Shown: piece by piece, positions 1-11,740 of the stretch
How positions within the stretch are numbered: the stretch's first letter is position 1
How the letters are laid out: the number at the start of each line of letters is the position of its first letter
Assembly: GCA_944472155.2 (NCBI GenBank)
Contig: OX235271.1
Location: forward strand, 91,153,256 to 91,217,255
Direction: 5' to 3'
DNA from: Trichobilharzia szidati
Lineage: Eukaryota > Platyhelminthes > Trematoda > Strigeidida > Schistosomatidae
Length of the DNA: 64,000 nucleotides
Made by a program: the position numbers and the translations under genes
Notes under the pieces: generated by a model
What the model saw: the letters and a program-made list of their open reading frames with translations, nothing else
What the model was told of the DNA's origin: nothing
Database searches by the model: none

Positions 1-740
1 TGTTTTTCCACTAAGGTTTCCTCACTGATACCTTGTAGTTCCTCCGACTTCGCTCTAATATTATCTGTAGTGAAGGCATCCCTTGTGGTTTTGTCCTTCA
101 GTTTCTGAATATTGAACTTGAATTACAGTGGCCTGTCTCCAGTTGTTTTGAGGAGTTTCAGCTTCACCTTTGAAGGTTCCTTGAACTAGATGATGGTCTG
201 AGCCCATATCTACTTCCCTTCTGGACTTTGTGTCCAGTAGGCCTGCTGCGTCCCCACTTCCTTGAGATTGCGATTAAGTCTACCTGGTTTGTGGTGTGTA
301 CGTCAGACGAAATCCATGTTGCTTTATGTGCATCCTTGTACACACTACCTCCAATTAGCAAATCAATGAAGTCTCAGCGGTCTAAGAAGAGGTCGCCATT
401 GCCATTCATTTCTCCGAACGAGAGCCTCTCGGCCTATAAAGATTTCTCTTCCTGCAGTATCTGCTGCCCGTTCGGCTGGCATTCATACCACCCATAAGGA
501 TTTTAATGTTGCCATTCTGGATGTTGTCCATAACTGTTTTCAGTTGTCCACAGAAATCTTCCTTGTTCTTCGCTGATTTTTAGTTGTTTTTAGTTGCGTA
601 ACACTGGACAATTGCAACCTTCCTTCCTTTTGAGTTGAATCTTGCTGTATCCTGCAGGAGGAGATTACTACCCACTGCATCAGGGCTTTGGATGCAACTG
701 GTGACATCATGATAGCCACTCCTTTTTATTCCTCCTTTTA
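1..740 (-). mobile_element. RTE-A non-LTR retrotransposon fragment, endonuclease domain, broken
   Basis: Minus-strand relic of the same RTE family that is nearly complete at 25180-28823. Reading leftward it shows a region matching TARFNSKGRKV (about 640), then a GGSVYK..HKATW..D stretch (about 345-300), the ISRKW block (about 265) and the start of the linker (FNTQKLKDQ, about 115). It runs off the left edge. Stops and frameshifts split it into three short frames, so it is inactive. A short piece like the RTE-A 5'-UTR (gctactgaaacttcaac) lies at about 887-905 in the same orientation. The intervening 740-887 does not match the full-length copy and is either an insertion or very diverged sequence. 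Confidence 0.8.
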
Positions 741-1020
741 TCAAGAGAATAAACATTGACTGACTGACTTTCCGAAGTCTTTCACCAGCCCACAGTGTCA
801 TTTCACCTCTCCGATTCCAGAGGAAAATAAGTTTGTTTTTTATGTTTTTTGGATTTTTTGGATTTGTCATTTGCGTTGAAGTTTCAGTAGCAGTTTGACT
901 GATTTTCCTGGGTAGGGTCGCTATTTCCATGCCCAACCATCCCTCCCTTTCCCGGCCTTGTGACTCGCTAGAAAACTAACAAGCAAGTAAACTAGGTGAG
1001 GTTTTCAAAGTTCTACAACC

Positions 1021-1401
1021 GTAATGGATAAGAATTTATTTTGATAAATCACACAGTGTAGTACAGTTATATTAATTGATGACGTTTCGAGCACAAACTA
1101 TTGCTCATAATCATATCAAGTTCCATTGACCATACATTTGAGTTTCCGTTTGAGTTTTTCGATTTCATTTCGTATATTATTGAGTTTCACAGTAATTCGA
1201 TGTAGTTCTTCTCTTAAACATAATCTACTGAGATGTTCAGCTGCTGACGATATTTTTCTTGAAGTAATTGGAGTGCGTATGTGTAAATATTTTGGAGTTA
1301 CTTGATATGATTATGAGCAATAGTTTGTGCTCGAAACGTCATCAGTTAATATAACTGTACTACACTGTGTGATTTATAAAAATAAATTCTTATCCATTAT
1401 G
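1021..1401. repeat. Inverted repeat with 100-bp arms and a 180-bp loop
   Basis: Left arm 1021-1120 and right arm 1301-1401 are near-perfect reverse complements with only a few mismatches. Each arm contains gcacaaactattgctcataa and its complement. The right arm reads GAGC, a 10-nt loop, GCTC, then GAAACGTC, which resembles hammerhead stem II plus the GAAA box, but the CUGANGA core is not recognisable. The loop (1121-1300) has no evident ORF. This could be two inverted terminal modules of a PLE or foldback element, or a MITE. No target duplication was identified. Confidence 0.8.
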
Positions 1402-2768
1402 GAATTATACTCTACCACAGTGCCCAAGTTTTATACTTATATCAATTCTACAACCGTCTTTTACACTTGGTTGCGAATGAAACGCAATGATTAACTTTAC
1501 TGTTTTACCTTCGAATGCTATAAGTCTTCCAGTGATGTCACACAATCTATTAAGAATTCTACCCAGCGTTTATGAAATATTTACAGTTTAAACTGAGATA
1601 CATATTTTATAATATAATGGAGATAGGTATTTTCTTAATGCGATGAGATATTTCAGGCATGGTAACAAGATATATGCATCAAAAAATGTCAGATTGGTCT
1701 GTGAATTAGCTAAAGTCTTCTTTTGTGGTTCAAATCACCAATATGAAGAATGTTTAGTCTTAGAGGAAATAAAATTATTTAGATAGCCGAAACGTCGTGA
1801 TTAATTATGCAAAATGCTACACTGACACTTTTATCATTTCCTCCTTGAGTCTTTTTTAGACATTTTTGTTCGTCGAAACTAATTATTCAAGAAGTCGCTT
1901 AACCTTAATCAGTCATTATTTATCAGTAAGGTTACCTTGTATTTTGAAGGCAGTATGTGCATGTCATTTTCACACCTTTTGCTTCGTGTTTACCTGTGCA
2001 ACTGATAACTACTTCAATTATTTTAATGTATCCAACGGATTATACAACCAAGTAATCAACCTTTTCCAAAACTATAATTATCAGAATTTAAATTGATTGA
2101 AACCATAGTGTCTATTGGTAAAGTCCGAAGAGCATCTCAGCATCTGAATCTGAAGTCTTCCAATTAAGAAAACTGTATAGTTCATGATAACCCCTAGTTA
2201 AGTTCATGCCTAACAAATACTAATTAAAATTGACAGATAGAAATTTTACTTTCATTCTATCAATTTTTTGCTCTAAGTAATCACTGTGTTTATTGTTTTC
2301 GGAATGCAATTGTTTTAAGCCAGTTGGCTATAAATGTTTAGCTTTATTTCTAGATGGTGTAGTCACCGACATTCAGAGGTAGATATATTAACGGAAAAAT
2401 GACCTGTTAAAGCCATATATGTGAGATAATTTTTCCCAAATGATAAAAGCCATAGATTAATAAATATCTGCGTTAATTTAAAGACAGATAGAAATAGCCA
2501 TCGTGAATTTCAACTAGGACGTCAGTGTCCTTCAAACATCATAATGACGAATGTATAACATGATATAAAAGGCAGTTATGTGAGTATAACTGTGTTGTAT
2601 TACTATTTGTTTCATAATCTTTTTACTACATTTCCACAATATTAGCAGTTGTATATGTGCAGTGATGACCTATCTCACTTTATATCAGTAATACATTTGC
2701 ATTATTTAGGAGAAAGGGTAATTCTTCCGATAAGCAATTCATCATGCAGTTGACCATTGTTAATAAGG
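1402..2768. other. AT-rich stretch, nothing supported
   Basis: No coding sequence, RNA gene or recognised repeat is seen. A second GAAACGTCGTG motif occurs at 1794-1804 without a hammerhead context. Confidence 0.5.
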
Positions 2769-2778
2769 TAGCTGAATT

Positions 2779-3632
2779 TATTATTATTATTGTTTCTTTG
2801 GGTTCCTAGTGGAACATAGGGCTTCACCTGCACGTCTCCACTTTCTTCTGTCTTCTGCTGTACTTTTCACTTGCATCCATGTTAATCCATTTTGTTTCAA
2901 CTCTTCTTCGCATGATCTCCTCCATGTCACCCTTTGACGTCCCACTCGCCCCTACCCTTTCGGGTTCCACTCGAGCTATGGCCTGACGCGCGATGTCACC
3001 CAGTGGCCTCATCAGGGAGTGTCCAATCCATCTCCACTTTCTCCTGCATATTTATTAGGCGATTGGTTCTTGTTTTGTTTTTTCTCATAGTTTCTTGTTT
3101 GTGATTCTTTCCGGCCATCTGATCTTCAGTAGAGAGCGAAGACAGTTGTTGATAAAGGTCTGCAACAGGCTGTTGGAAATATTCTTTGTGACCCGCCAAG
3201 TTTCTGATCCGTATAGAAAAACTAACTTGACCTTTGTATTGAAAATCCGAATTTTGTTGTTGATGTTGAGTGACGAAGATTTCCAGATTGGTTTCAGGTT
3301 GATGAATGTGTTTCTCGCCTTCCTGATTCTCGATTTGACATCCTCGTCAGTTCCTCCTGTGGTTGAGACAATGCTCCCTAGATAAGTGAATGAAGTAACC
3401 TCTTTCAAATCCCTCCCGTTGATGGTGATTGGCGCTGGATGTTGCTGCTGTTGTTGTTGGTTGATTATCTGCATAACGTCCGTCTCGTCTGTGTTTACCT
3501 GGAGTCCTGTCTTTGCTACTTCTTTGACCAGTTTGTCGGTTTTCGCTTGTAAGTCTTCGATTTTGTGTGACATCAAGCATAAGTCATTCGCGAAATCCAG
3601 GTCTTCTACGTCCTTCACGTCGGTCCAGGATA
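2779..3632 (-). mobile_element. RTE-A 5'-truncated insertion, RT C-terminal half and 3' tail
   Basis: Minus-strand RTE-A copy. Starting at about 3630 it encodes the RT motif-C region, here LDFANDLCLMS in place of FADD, so the second catalytic Asp pair is damaged. This is followed by a Gln run, a TSFTYLGS motif, and the LLYGSETW-like and KIRWPERI segments. Downstream frames contain several frameshifts. The 3' end is the family tail (gaagccctatgttccac and so on, complemented at 2800-2822) followed by an (ATT)n tract at 2779-2790. The 9-bp tagctgaat is found at both ends (2769-2777 and 3631-3639) and is a plausible TSD. Typical 5'-truncated LINE insertion, inactive. Confidence 0.85.
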
Positions 3633-3639
3633 GCTGAAT

Positions 3640-4589
3640 GTACACATTTCAAAATAATTGACTTCTGGTAGACAACCACTGAAAGCAAGGGAGTACTAGA
3701 TGTCTGCTTCATATTTGATTCCTACTCTTCGGAAGCTCAAATTCATAACCCCCGAAGTCCGGGGGATATAAATCAGGATGGGATGAAGTATAACTGTTTA
3801 TCAATTTTAACCTCTACAAATTTGCCCCCACCTTAAACCTGATTGACTCCGCTGACCACGACCTTTCACTAAAACTTCAGGCAAATGAATCCTGAATTCA
3901 CTTAATAGTTAGCATTGTGATAATTTTTGAAGTGTTCTTGTACACGGATTTGATTGGTCTCAAGTTTGTAAATGAATAGCCAATGAGCATATCTGACAAC
4001 CTTAGGATCCTTGATTCAATTTCTGTCGATGTAGTAGCGTACTGTCAAAGAGTCTTAAACAAGAACGGAATAGCTGTCTAGTCCTCCATGGTTTCCACTA
4101 GTTCTTCAAATGAAGTGAGTTAGTGATCAGTGAAATTTAGCGAAATCAATAAAATCTCCGCCCACCAACACTCTCCAATGCTTGCTGTTTTGTTTTCGGA
4201 CACTATGCGGAACATGATGGAAATATGTGGTCTCCGATTACTTCACTACAGTCTAATGATTTTACTACCTGTTAGCTCGACTGAATAAACTGGAACTTTA
4301 GAGTAACACTAAGTTGACTTTCATTATGGCAGTATCATTCAAATACCTTCTGATTGGTGAGAGGCAGATGTCTGCTACTTATCACTAATAATGTCTGATC
4401 GGCGATTGACAAGTTAAGTGAAAGTTGAACACACATGGGACAAAGACTTGCATCACCTCTACCACTAACATCTGTCACATCAGACACTTTTTTCATTTAC
4501 AAATAAGGTGTGCTATTGAAATCAGATTTACCGAATAGTGAAAGGATTTTCGATTGGTTATAATGTATGAAATTTATTTGGGTTAATTT
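3640..4589. other. No gene supported; one short hairpin
   Basis: No coding or repeat assignment. A small perfect hairpin (cccccg, 4-nt loop, cggggg) lies at about 3750-3768. It has no T-run or other context that suggests a function. Confidence 0.4.
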
Positions 4590-4915
4590 ATATCTGCAGG
4601 ATTTCATGACGAGCTGACACTGTTCAGAGAACCATTCAAAAACTAGCTGGGAGTACTGAACAGCTTTTTCGTCCTAGTGTGGGACTCTCCATCAGTACAT
4701 ATCCACCGTTTTCGAATCCAGGACCTTCTTGGTACAAGGCGATCTCATAGACCGTCCTGGAACCCCACCCAATGGCAAGCTCGTGAATTTCAGCTTCTGC
4801 CAACTCACGATATTGTGCGACCACTTGCCAATGTCAATGGCGAGTATTTGTCTTCGCAGCTCACGATGAAATCCCCTAATCAATCAAATCCCTGCAAACC
4901 AATACTTGAATAATT
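4590..4915 (-). mobile_element. SINE-beta copy (tRNA-headed retroposon), minus strand
   Basis: On the minus strand a tRNA-like head runs from about 4780 down, with a B-box-like GGATTCGAAAA near 4715-4725 inside the block shared by all copies (accaagaaggtcctgg). The body has a hammerhead-like module (4653-4698), followed by the shared tail ttgaatggttctctgaac and tcatgaaatcctgc. Similar copies are at 50235-50580, 50580-51190, 57410-57650 and 63260-63450. On the high-coordinate side a plus-oriented tail-like segment (gatgaaatcccctaatc, then aaaccaatacttgaat) ends the repeat. It is therefore longer than a simple SINE, or two copies lie in inverted order. Confidence 0.7.
4653..4698 (-). ncRNA. Degenerate hammerhead ribozyme in SINE-beta
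   Basis: Minus strand, 5' to 3': stem I GTACTG (4698-4693), core ATGGAGA (4692-4686; consensus CUGANGA), stem II GTCC...GGAC (4685-4671), GAAA (4670-4667), short stem III (4666-4661), cleavage triplet GUU, then stem I CAGTAC (4658-4653). Stems I and II pair perfectly and GAAA is intact. The core differs at C3 (A) and A6 (G), and one stem III pair is lost, so activity is unlikely. The architecture is the type I hammerhead known from schistosome SINEs. Identified by eye only. Confidence 0.6.
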
Positions 4916-5589
4916 TATCATGTTAGTTCTTGCTTCTGAAACGTGTTTTGTAATGTTCTACAGCTAAAATATCTTTATATGTGGTTTCTTATGATCTAGT
5001 TTATCGACTATTTATCCTGGATCCACGCAGAATGAACATTTTGGAGGAAAATCCAAGTTTCTTTAGGTAAGCATGAGGCCCGAGAACTTGAGTATAAGTA
5101 CTACATGCAAATACTCGATTATAGTCAATATCTACAGAAGCGATAAGAGTTCAACAGAGCTCACTTCACCTATCTGTATGATATATAAATATATATTCCA
5201 AGTATTAGTGAATGATTAGGAAGGAAGTGAAATTCACCCTTAAAATATACTTCTGATTTCAATACTTCAGCTGAGACTGGAGAACTATGTACTATGTCCG
5301 ATTGTTTGTTTGGGACAAAAGCATAAGTTCACAGACAATTAGAAATGTAAACAGGAAAAGGGATTTATTTATTTATGTCTGACATTTATAACTAAAATTT
5401 GAATATATTCGCCACACATATGTATGTTTCCAATCCAATTTCACAACTAACAAATTAAAAATACTAGTAAACTGTAGTTTTTATTCAGTAAGAAAAGCAT
5501 TTATGGCCTTTCTTCAATTTTTGTATGCTAAAACCTTAAATATAGCAATTAATATCAAGTAAAACACAAAACCATGCATCATTGTTTCA
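4916..5589. other. No supported feature
   Basis: AT-rich sequence without coding signal or a recognised repeat. Confidence 0.4.
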
Positions 5590-5800
5590 ATGGCAGAATG
5601 CTCACTAGAAAAGCAGGAGGTCTGGGCCAACGCACTCGTCAATTTATCCTAATTAAGTAGCCATTAGTTAGCCTGAGTAAGAGAGAAGGTTGGGCACGAG
5701 ACTAGCAACGTCTAGTTGCTACTGAAAATTCAACAACTTTGAGGCCCTATGTTACACTAGGAACGCACAAGAATGAAGTTATCAACATCACTAAAACTAA
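5590..5800 (+). mobile_element. SINE-gamma copy, 3' part
   Basis: It contains gaaggttgggcacgag and actagcaac near 5685-5710, then gctactgaaaattcaac (5717-5733), corresponding to the RTE-A 5'-UTR region at 25751-25783. This is followed by gaggccctatgttacac and taggaacgca (5741-5766), corresponding to the RTE-A 3' tail. The tRNA-like head is too diverged to define. It lies directly downstream (on the minus strand) of the candidate exon at 5823-6022. Confidence 0.55.
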
Positions 5801-5822
5801 ATAATGAACACATTCTAAAATG

Positions 5823-6022
5823 TCATTGGGATGAAGAGTTTAGTGGTTCCTCCAAACACAAGTCCAATGATTCGGTAGTTTTTCGTTTACTTCGTTTTTT
5901 CAAACTCCCAACTTTGAAACATATACATTGAATCTTTTCTTCTAATGAACCGTATTCTTGTCTGCTGACAGCTTTGATGATAGTCGTTTCTGAAGGCATT
6001 CCACCACTCAATGTTTCCTTCT
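5823..6022 (-). CDS. Candidate 3'-terminal exon of an unknown host gene
   Basis: An open frame of about 65 codons on the minus strand ends in TGA at 5825-5823. The upstream in-frame TAG overlaps a plausible 3' splice site, a pyrimidine-leaning stretch (attcccacataatctag) just before 6022. Translation from there begins KETLSGGMPSETTIIKAVS and contains a basic patch (LKKRSKRKTTES) and an acidic end (LDLCLEEPLNSSSQ). The composition is less hydrophobic and less Phe/Ile/Tyr-rich than the chance AT-rich frames nearby, which is why it is listed. No family is recognised and no partner exons were identified. It could equally be a chance frame. Treat the boundaries as provisional. Confidence 0.25.
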
Positions 6023-6955
6023 AGATTATGTGGGAATAATTTACTAATTTGTTTCATATTTAAAGATTCTCACTCTGCTGTATCTAATGTCTTCAAAACG
6101 AAACGGAAACAAACAGTCCAGTAACCTAATTATTTTCTAACAACTCCCAACGTGCCTCGAGACAAGTGTATGTTAGCTTATCTGAATATAAATATATATA
6201 AATATTGAAGTGGATGGATGGTTCTCTTAGTAAGTATTAATAATACGTCATCTGAATGCAGAAAGTAGAGATGAAAGGAATGAACACTGTTTAACTAGGC
6301 TTATGTAAACAATGTGGAAGTTGGCTACTCAACTTGACAATGAGAGAAAATTAGTGTCGACGAATTTCGTTCACTATCTTAGGATTATTTAAGTTCATTA
6401 ATCAAGCATTTGTCTTCCATTATTTTTTTCATAAATTTCGCTGAGTTACAAAATAAGTGCTTCAACCAAGAATCTTTCAAGTGTTGTTACTTGGAGAATT
6501 GACTGGTTTTAAACTTGATCACATCATCAGCTGAAGTTAGTTAGGGAAACCTTGAAATCTGACGAACACTGGATAGCTATTATATTCTTGTTTGTGACTC
6601 TATAGCAGGACGCACCCAGCATTCTCAGATTACAAGGCGTGTTCATTACCAATCAGCTTTGTGATATAAACTAACAGAAATTACAACTCTTGATTCGTCT
6701 CAGTGAATGAACGGTAACTAGTTTGGGCAGTGAAGTTATGCGTTCATAGTAACAAAGAGTCTCCAACTATGATGCAGCAGTTTTCTAATACGCTGGTGTT
6801 AGGATGGACTAACTATCACTATTAGCCGTAAAATCATGATTTGTGCAATCAACCAGATATTGATTATTTATGGTTTCGATTCCCGTTGATGCGTAAAGAA
6901 TAATTTACTGTGTATTTTTTTTGATTTTTTTGTTTATAGCTTGATTCCACACCGT
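6023..6955. other. No supported feature
   Basis: No coding signal or named repeat was found. Upstream exons of the candidate at 5823-6022 would be expected on the minus strand here or further right, but none could be picked out. Confidence 0.35.
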
Positions 6956-6959
6956 ATTT

Positions 6960-7130
6960 TTTGTACAAGTGTGGAATTTTCAGCATATGATATTAGTAGC
7001 CCAAATTTTGAAGGCCGACCATATATATCAGGTGTACGTTGGCAGGGGATTGAATCCCGGACCATGTTCATGGTCGGTAAGAGTCCTAACCACAGTGAAT
7101 AACGAAGTTGTTGTCACAGTTGTCTCAGTT
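6960..7130 (-). mobile_element. SINE-gamma-like tRNA head, minus strand, degenerate
   Basis: On the minus strand an A-box-like gtggttaggactc precedes accgaccatgaacatggtcc and a B-box-like gggattcaatccc (about 7047-7059). The order and spacing match the head at 22015-22075. The RTE-derived body is not recognisable here. Confidence 0.4.
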
Positions 7131-7689
7131 AAATCTGACTTATGTGCGCTTACTCGGTGTTGGGGAATATTTTCAAGTGATCATTTGGCTACAGTGTCGT
7201 GACTGGAGGCTCATTCTAGTCAGCACAGACAAAAAACGACAAAAAAACACAAACAACGAGACAAAACAGACCACAATTGTTGTTCAGCCGATATCAGTTA
7301 ATGGTGAAGTTTAACTTGGAAGAAAGCTTGCAAAGCAATCCTAAGAAGGTATTCAGCTTGCAAACACGACATACTCGTAAAGACCGATTAAATAAAAATT
7401 CGTTGTGTTTCCTCTTCATATTGCGATATATTCTGTGCATTTCAATGTGCTTTCACCACTTCTTCCCGACTAATAAAACACCTTAAACCATCTGGAACTG
7501 TCTCATCATTTCCACAGAACCCTGAATTACATGTCTTTCACTTTTCAAATTTTCCTCTCACTCTCATTCAAATCCAAATCCTATCACTTGGTCCGAGACT
7601 TTGCAATGTTTTGAGTAAAATCAACTAATTACAAAGCATGGTTCAGTTCGAGAATTTAATCTCACAGACATTTGACTTGTCAGCAACTT

Positions 7690-8960
7690 CGTAAGAGATC
7701 TTGAATAATTCAGAACTTCAATCCTCGATAACTTGTACAAGTATATTCGTACATGATCAATCTATCGTTATCTGCTGAGCAGGGGACACAGAAAACAACT
7801 TAAACAACTTCAAGAAAATACAGACATAATCCTCGTCCGTCCTGATAAGGTCAATGAACAGATTTGACTATATTGAGAAATTAGCGAACATACTATCAGA
7901 CAACACCATATCCCTCAAACCACCTAACCAGAAAGAAACAGCCAAAAGCACGGAAGACTTCCTTTTAGTATTGTTGGAGAAAATGAAAAAAATACTCAGT
8001 CATACCATCGGAGGTTTATGAACAAATAAAGCTATGCAGTGCAGTTATTCCAAGACTATTTGGATTGTCGAAATAACATAAGAAGAATGTTCCACTTTGA
8101 CCTATCAAAGACATGGTCAACTCACCATATCATAAGATCGCGAAGTGCCTAGCAGATATCCTTGAACCGAAAAGAAGACATATGATAAAGTATAGTCTTA
8201 GTGACACATTTAACTTCATCGATTTAGTGAAATATCAAAGATGTCATATCTTTATTCACAAGCATCATTCTGATCCAGACAACATGCTTCATCTGTGACT
8301 AAATCGAAACCAACAACCTTGAAGTTCTTCTTCCCATCAACTACCTGAATGAACTACTTCTCTGATGTACGTTTAATATCCAATTCAAATTCAATGAAAA
8401 ATTCTATGTAAAGAAAGAGTAGCTATGGGGTCTCTTCTTGGTCCACTCCTAGCTGACTGCTTCATGACGAGTCTTAAAAACAAAATCCTCGATGCTTCCA
8501 TCAGTCAGCTGCCCATATATAAGAGATACGTAGATGATACATTTAAAATCTGTGATCAAAAAGTTGATTTGGGTTGCCTCCGCAAAACCTGCAGAGCGAC
8601 GTTACGGATAAGATACTGCTTTTGGCCAGCTCACTGTGTATGTATCGGTTTGTTTGACGGTGTTAAGCAATGGATATCGGCCGTACACAACATCAAGTAC
8701 ACTAACGTATTCTGGAACATTTTCCAGCTTGGTTAGCCAGAGGAGAAAAGAAGAATATTCGCAGCTCCATCCTCGAACACCCTTTTAACTATGGACATTG
8801 AGCACCGCCGAGTGAATGCTTCACAATATTGTACAAAAGGACTTCGTATATGCCATCTGTACATGCCTGAATCATTGGTTATTCGGGAACTGAAGCAGGA
8901 CCTTTGCATTCAAAAGCACCACATACATTCCTTCGCTCTACCGTGGTCAAAGTAACGTTC
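7690..8960 (+). mobile_element. Penelope-like element relic, reverse transcriptase and C-terminus
   Basis: Broken plus-strand PLE. In order it shows a region like LVRPDK at 7833-7850, IEKLANILSDN at about 7878-7910, a PRLFGLSK-like motif near 8050-8070, MVNSPYHKIAK from 8113, the RT motif GSLLGPLLAD (8428-8457) and the catalytic YVDD (8527-8538). It then jumps by an internal deletion to a C-terminal region (LAIRELK.DLC at 8874-8915). PLE RTs are telomerase-related and normally carry a C-terminal GIY-YIG nuclease, most of which is missing. Stops at 8298 and elsewhere and several frame changes show it is dead. Confidence 0.75.
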
Positions 8961-10849
8961 TCACTATATTTCTGCTCCATTTTATTATATAATTCTATTA
9001 TTATTATTCTCACCATCCACATTTTATTATCACTTTATTACTGTCTATTAAAAACTTTGCATTTTCACACAGATTTTATGTAAAAATACTTTATCGTCTT
9101 TCCACTACCCCTTGTCCATTCTACACAATATTATCGATTTATCATTATCTCACACATATTATGTCATACCAACTTCTGTCTCTAAGTTACGCAATACATT
9201 GCGTAATACGTTTTTCGCGGACAGTTTTACAAGTATCTGGATGGTCTTATGAATTCCATATTAAATATAATTACGACTGTACAGCTTAAGCAGATGATTC
9301 GTCTATAAGAATATTTTCTCCACTGTTTGCATCTTTTTTTTTACTATTGTTATTCATTAATTTTTCAACTAGATTCGAATTCTCACTCTCAAACCTTCAG
9401 TAATTTAGTTTCTTACTTTTGTAAAACATCTTTTCGAAAAATAATCTGGATTTGTTAACGATCTTCAAAAACTATCTTGGAAATTCATCGAATATGCAGA
9501 AATATATGTGTAACAATGAATGTTTCATTTCTGTATTGTGTGATGAGTTTAATAACGATGAATGATAAAGTAATTTACATGGTTTCAACAAATATGATAC
9601 TTTCGTATGTGGAAGATATATACTTGGCAAAGGAATACACCCTTGACTATTATACATTTATCTTTTACGAAATCTGTAGCGATGTATCACTTGTAAATTG
9701 TTACATACCACAAACAAGCTTCATATATTGCGTGGTATAACTTGTTGCCTTTGCTATAGCTTAAAATACATCTCCAAACTGATGTTGTTATAAGCTACTT
9801 GCACTAATACAACTCCACGCAACTATCTGGAATCAGTGTTCATCAAAATTTGAACCATTCATCATTATAGCCGTAGTCAGTGAACCAGCAGTCCCTTAAT
9901 GCTATTGCGAGTTATCTGTGTCTGCTATTATTATGAGTCATTCTGAAATAAGTAATGAATGCATTTAAACGAACAAAATAATTTGAATTATAGAAATTAA
10001 GTTCAGAGTGCTCATTCAGTCTATGATTCAATAACTTTTATAAATATATGTAAAACTCTATAATTCATATTATAAGTGGAATAATTACAGTAGTACGCAC
10101 AAAATTGCGATTATCAGACATCTTGATACCACCCTTCACGTTATTAGTTGAACTACTCCCTAAGTAATTGTAAAGCATTAGGTTTGAACTATAAGTAAGT
10201 TGGAAAATCTGCATAATTGTAGTGCACCACCTTCATAAAAATTGGTGATCACTGACGAACCAACAGTTACAAGGACATAAACATCTGGTAAGATATTTTG
10301 TAAACGCCATAGTACCTGAAGTCTTGAGATTCGTGAGGAAAATGGAATCAATGGTTGAAAAGGATAAATCAGTAACAGCGTTAGAAGAGAAATATAAAAC
10401 ATGAAGTTTAGATGGAATGGTTGGTATTATACAGTTGGAGGCCTAGGTTTCGTGGTAGTTGGCACATGTCAGCAAGGTGTATCTGCAGCCTTGAAGGAAC
10501 GCATGTCCACATTGCAAGCTTGACTGATATAATTCGGCCTGCAGCAAACATACGACTAGACACATTACACTAGTCACAGGCTAGTGTTCAATGGAAAATA
10601 GGTGGAATGGTATTCACTTTTTCTTTTTAAGATATTAAATGCTATTTCTGCATGCTTAACTCCACCTAATTTGGTAGCTGCTACTGAGCTCACAAAACAG
10701 AGCAGGCTAGGCATGTGACTTCAGATCACACCTCGTAAGGAAGAAACCCCATCTATACTTGAACAGTTCAGGGCGTTCCGCTGCGATCAGGAAAAACGAA
10801 TGACAGTGACGTGTGGAAGCCTTCGGGAAGCCAGTTAACCTATGTTTTG
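8961..10849. other. No gene supported; possible PLE 3' flank
   Basis: 8960-9120 is T-rich, compatible with the PLE 3' untranslated region, but not assigned. A perfect palindrome (TTACGCAAT, 2 nt, ATTGCGTAA) lies at 9187-9206. The rest has no coding signal. Confidence 0.4.
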
Positions 10850-11740
10850 GTTTTCAATGAAAATATAAGTGATCACCAGCGACAAAAGACGTTCGAAGCA
10901 TGTTCGAGATTGGCGATGCTACTCAGATTGAGATAAAATGAGAGTTGCTGGTAATCTGTGAGAGTAGATGAGATAAAAGTGGACTATTCAAATGTCAACT
11001 AGAGTGTCGACTTCTGTCGTCCACAACGGCTGCCGTGAAGACAGACGGGATGGTTATCATGTTATCAATAACATCGTAGATTATCATGCAGTGACATGAC
11101 AGCAAGATGTAATTCAAATAGGAGGCAAGTGAAAACTATACAATGCTTCGCACCTAGAAACAACCAGACTCAGTGGAAAAGAAGGAGGGATTCTACAGAT
11201 AACTGAGTGCAGTAATGGACACCCACATAGTGACATGAAAATACTGATGTCTTTCCTGCACTAAGCAGTGACCTGAGAACATATCTGCCCCTCTTTTAGT
11301 TCTCATGACCAGTAGGTTGCTTCTATTTTCTTGATATTGAGTTAATGTCTACCTGACTTTCGGCATGTCCATCTGGTGAAACTAACATCGCTTTGTGTAT
11401 ATCCATTGTGTTTGTAAAGACTGCTCTCAATCAAGAAGTCATTAAAGGTGTAGAAGTCTAGAAATTCCAACCTATTGGAATGTCAATTCTCGCCTGCATA
11501 CTTCTCAATAATAATGTGTATTTCTTCTAACCTATGTGGAGAGCGATTTCCTATCTCAACGATGGAGTGTTTTCACAGATCCACTTCTGAACGTGACAGG
11601 ACAGAAGTTATTGTCATGTGGACATTGTATAGTTCAAGGATATTTTCTATGAAAAATCTTCTTGATCTTACTGTCATTTCGTCTGCCAATAATGAGATCC
11701 AAGAACATACACTCGTTGTCTAGCTTATTTTGTACGGTAA
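10850..11740. mobile_element. Rearranged RTE-A endonuclease relic with an inversion
   Basis: The left part (about 10890-11265) reads on the plus strand and follows the RTE-A endonuclease from the EIGKAAQI region to IQCYAPTNN and MDNTPAGDIK (compare 25870-26260). The right part (about 11290-11460, and again about 11680-11710) reads on the minus strand and matches the DIHKATW..DG and NQIDFISISRKW segments (compare 26400-26500). About 200 bp at 11480-11670 is not recognisable. Many stops; no function. The strand switch near 11275-11285 marks an inversion inside the copy. Confidence 0.6.

Noticed and set aside
3386..3637. Cys-rich frame on the plus strand
   Set aside because: The Cys run is the antisense of the Gln-encoding CAA/CAG tract of the RTE-A RT.
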